Positions 12,631 through 14,364 of a stretch of DNA of 14,364 bases are shown here, piece by piece. The stretch is taken from NCBI GenBank assembly GCA_023436065.1, contig JAEZKU010000019.1:1-14364 (forward strand), written 5' to 3'. The notes under the pieces are model-generated. The model had not been told where the DNA came from. It made no database searches and saw only the letters and a list, made by a program, of their open reading frames with translations. Source of the DNA: Bacillota bacterium (GTDB taxonomy: Bacteria > Bacillota > Clostridia > Lachnospirales > Lachnospiraceae). The translations under genes were made by a program, and so were the position numbers. Positions within the stretch are counted from its first letter, which is position 1; every line of letters starts with the position of its first letter.

Positions 12631-13485
12631 TTATAAATATTTATCCATAAATTTTAAAGCAACTATTGTGGAGTTTCGTGCTTCATATATACTTGCTGTC
12701 TTAAAAGTTTTCTCGATGCTTTGTCTACTTATTTTCAAAAGTTCTGATAACTGAGTAGTCATTCCTCTCTTTTTCCCGCTTGATACATAAAAAGTACCAT
12801 CGTCGTTAGTTGCATCTATTGGATTAGTCACCAAGTTCACATATTCAATCTCATCAAAGGGATATTTTTTAACTGACCTGCTTTTTTTATAGTAGTTATA
12901 GTAATTAAGCTTGTTTTTTAATACGACAAGTTTAGAAATAAGGTTCATTTTACTACAATCAATTACATGATGAGAATCAATTGGATAAAGCAATTCCGAA
13001 AGTAACATAAGTTCGTTCTGGTATTCACTGTGCTTACTAGTTAGCACAAACGATGTATTTATTACGCCGTTTAAGAATACATCATTGTTGTTTCCTGAGT
13101 AAAGAAGTACCGAGTATCCTAGTGCATCTTTTACATTTTCAATTGCATAGCGTGCATTATGATATACGGGGCCATCTTGAGCTGTGGTGCTTGCATGCTC
13201 TACTTTTACATTCCATTCTCCTACTCCAATACCGGCCCGTATTTCAACAGGGGAAATGAGCATACTAAACATTCTAAAATAGAGATATGCCGCCTCTGGA
13301 GAGTTGAACAACCCCTGTACTTCATCTCCTGCACTAAATTCGACATCTCGAGCAACTGTATGCAAAAATACCGTATTTAAATGTTGAATGACAGTGATAA
13401 TGTAATTCTGTATAGAATTTCTGTCTTCGACCGAATATGATCGAGATCTTTTCAAATCTATTATTAGTGCAGTATAATTTTCCAT
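12631..13485 (-). CDS. SatD family protein with C-terminal HTH
   Basis: A 284-residue protein. The N-terminal half fits the SatD family: ALIIDLKRSRS (D10), DR..IQNYI, VEFSAGDEVQGLF (GDE at 53-55), then EIRAGIGVGEW (81-91) and DGPVYHNARYAIENVKDAL (104-122). The same four stations occur in class III nucleotide cyclases (metal Asp, GDG/GDE turn, R.GI..G, G..VN.AAR), so a cyclase-like fold is my inference. The C-terminus (about 237-283) is a helix-turn-helix (GMTTQLSELLKISRQSIEKT) that could bind DNA. SatD is named from a Streptococcus mutans acid-tolerance locus; its reaction is unknown. ATG 13485 has GAGGTG 6 nt upstream. It is first in the operon with DUF3307, and an inverted repeat overlaps its promoter. 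Confidence 0.85.
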   Translation of the reverse strand: MENYTALIIDLKRSRSYSVEDRNSIQNYIITVIQHLNTVFLHTVARDVEFSAGDEVQGLFNSPEAAYLYFRMFSMLISPVEIRAGIGVGEWNVKVEHASTTAQDGPVYHNARYAIENVKDALGYSVLLYSGNNNDVFLNGVINTSFVLTSKHSEYQNELMLLSELLYPIDSHHVIDCSKMNLISKLVVLKNKLNYYNYYKKSRSVKKYPFDEIEYVNLVTNPIDATNDDGTFYVSSGKKRGMTTQLSELLKISRQSIEKTFKTASIYEARNSTIVALKFMDKYL

Positions 13486-13503
13486 GTTATCACCTCAACA
13501 AAT

Positions 13504-13545
13504 ATTATAGCACATTCAAGTCGCAATGCAACCCGTATCGGTTGC
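13504..13545 (-). promoter_or_regulatory. SatD promoter with palindrome over the -35
   Basis: Minus strand: TTGCAT -35 (13526-13531), a 16-nt spacer and TATAAT -10 (13504-13509) preceded by TGC, an extended -10. The palindrome GCAACC-CGTATC-GGTTGC (13528-13545) overlaps the -35, as an operator would. A third GGTTGC lies at about 13569-13574. The SatD HTH domain is a natural candidate for binding. Confidence 0.65.
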
Positions 13546-13640
13546 GTTTTTAGAATGAAGCCAATCAAGGTTGCGTTAATTCGATTTTCATGCAAATTGT
13601 TAATGCCTGTTACCCCTATCTTCGTAGTGAAATTGCACAC

Positions 13641-14364
13641 TCACCGCCCGCTCACAAAATCCCTTTTCTCACAATCCTCCAGATCAAGCCCCAGCGTACC
13701 TCCGGGGTTCATGATGTTTTTCGGGTCGAAGTGGTGCTTGAGCGTGCGATAAACTTCCATTTCATTTTTGCCTATTTGCACCTCAAGCCATGGTGCCGTC
13801 ATTTTGCCTATGCCGTGGTGGTGACTCATCGCAGCGCCATAACGCTGAATGTTATCCATAATCATGGATTGGTACTCGAGGTATTTATCGATCTCGTCGA
13901 GCTTAGCGATGAATATGAAGTATAGGTTAACCCCCTGCGGGTAGAAATGGGACATATGCGTCATGTGGATGGTGTTCTTGCGGCTCTTGCACTCCTTGCG
14001 CACGCCCTCATACACCTCCATGAAATTATCCCAGTTGACGGAGCATTCAAGAGTATCCATCATAAGCCCGTAATCCCCCATGTCCTCGCGCATATAAGGG
14101 TCGGTAAACCTGCCGTGTTCCCAGCGTTTGCACACATAGCCTGTGGTGTACATGGCACCGTACTTTTTGCATATCTTTTTAATTTGGCGGTACACGTTTT
14201 TTGAAAAATGCTTTTCGCCCTCCGTAAAGCCGAGCATTAAGCATCGCTCGCCATCTTTATAACCAAACATCTCGAGAGCTTTATCTAAAGGCGTATCCGC
14301 CACACCGTAGAGTCGCATTGCCACGGCTGTCTCCTCAGGATCGGACAGTCGGAATACAGACGGG
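13641..14364 (-). CDS. FAD-linked oxidase C-terminal part (alkyl-DHAP-synthase-like), 5' end outside window
   Basis: The frame is open to the window edge (PSVFRLSDPEETAVAMRLYG); the ATG at 14324 is internal. About 241 residues of the C-terminal half are visible. They contain GYKDGERCLMLGFTEGEK, a WEHGRFTDPYMREDMGDYGL stretch, SHHHGIGKMTAPWLEV and the end HFDPKNIMNPGGTLGLD. The His-triplet SHHHG and the DP..IMNPG ending are family marks of FAD-linked oxidases of the VAO type, closest in my recall to alkyldihydroxyacetonephosphate synthase; D-lactate/glycolate oxidases share the tail. The FAD-binding N-terminus would be beyond 14364. In bacteria such proteins are often oxidoreductases of unknown substrate. 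A truncated paralogue lies at 11026-11197. The gap to the SatD promoter (13575-13640) shows nothing more. Confidence 0.9.
   Translation of the reverse strand, partial: PSVFRLSDPEETAVAMRLYGVADTPLDKALEMFGYKDGERCLMLGFTEGEKHFSKNVYRQIKKICKKYGAMYTTGYVCKRWEHGRFTDPYMREDMGDYGLMMDTLECSVNWDNFMEVYEGVRKECKSRKNTIHMTHMSHFYPQGVNLYFIFIAKLDEIDKYLEYQSMIMDNIQRYGAAMSHHHGIGKMTAPWLEVQIGKNEMEVYRTLKHHFDPKNIMNPGGTLGLDLEDCEKRDFVSGR

Overview
The window looks like a chromosomal accessory region from a Bacillota genome of the class Clostridia, probably an anaerobic gut-type lineage. The reasons are strong GAGG-type ribosome sites, extended -10 promoters (TGnTATAAT), intrinsic terminators, a PF13346-type ABC-2 permease, a SatD/DUF3307 pair, and GC-rich palindromic repeats of a kind I associate with Clostridia. 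This is inference; there is no rRNA or other phylogenetic marker. Almost everything lies on the minus strand except the ABC transporter at the left edge.

Layout. 1-1203 (+): end of an ABC ATPase gene and its ABC-2 permease, closed by a hairpin shared with a convergent gene. 1325-2113 (-): a CPBP/CAAX-protease-like membrane protein missing key residues. 2287-2742 (-): a small one-TM protein whose best-spaced start codon is AUA. 3055-3739 (-): a GNAT acetyltransferase preceded by a small zinc-ribbon gene broken by an in-frame UAG, then three imperfect 35-bp tandem repeats. 3976-5814 (-): an OLD-family ATPase/TOPRIM nuclease, preceded by a short frameshifted gene. 6246-8133 (-): an XRE regulator with membrane domain, a four-TM protein, and an intact-looking CPBP protease. 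8367-9647 (-): three RidA domains fused in one chain, behind a structured leader that ends in a terminator hairpin.

10051-11016: GC-rich palindromic repeat modules (types A and B) flanking a DUF559 endonuclease gene; one module supplies the gene's ribosome site and start, another its last codons and stop. 11026-11420: a 3' remnant of an FAD-linked oxidase gene abutting a 224-bp non-autonomous element with terminal inverted repeats. 11893-13485 (-): a SatD/DUF3307 operon with GGTTGC-type palindromes at both ends. 13641-14364 (-): the C-terminal part of an FAD-linked oxidase, the paralogue of the remnant at 11026.

How they may work together. No single pathway unites the window. The plausible units are the ABC pair, the XRE/4TM/CPBP cluster (a regulator plus membrane proteins, as in stress or peptide-immunity loci), the stand-alone OLD nuclease (likely defence), the RNA-controlled triple RidA gene, and the SatD/DUF3307 cassette. 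Several genes are freshly broken (UAG, frameshift, truncation), which fits fast turnover. The most promising items are the RidA leader and triple fusion, the DUF559-repeat association, and the cyclase-like reading of SatD.
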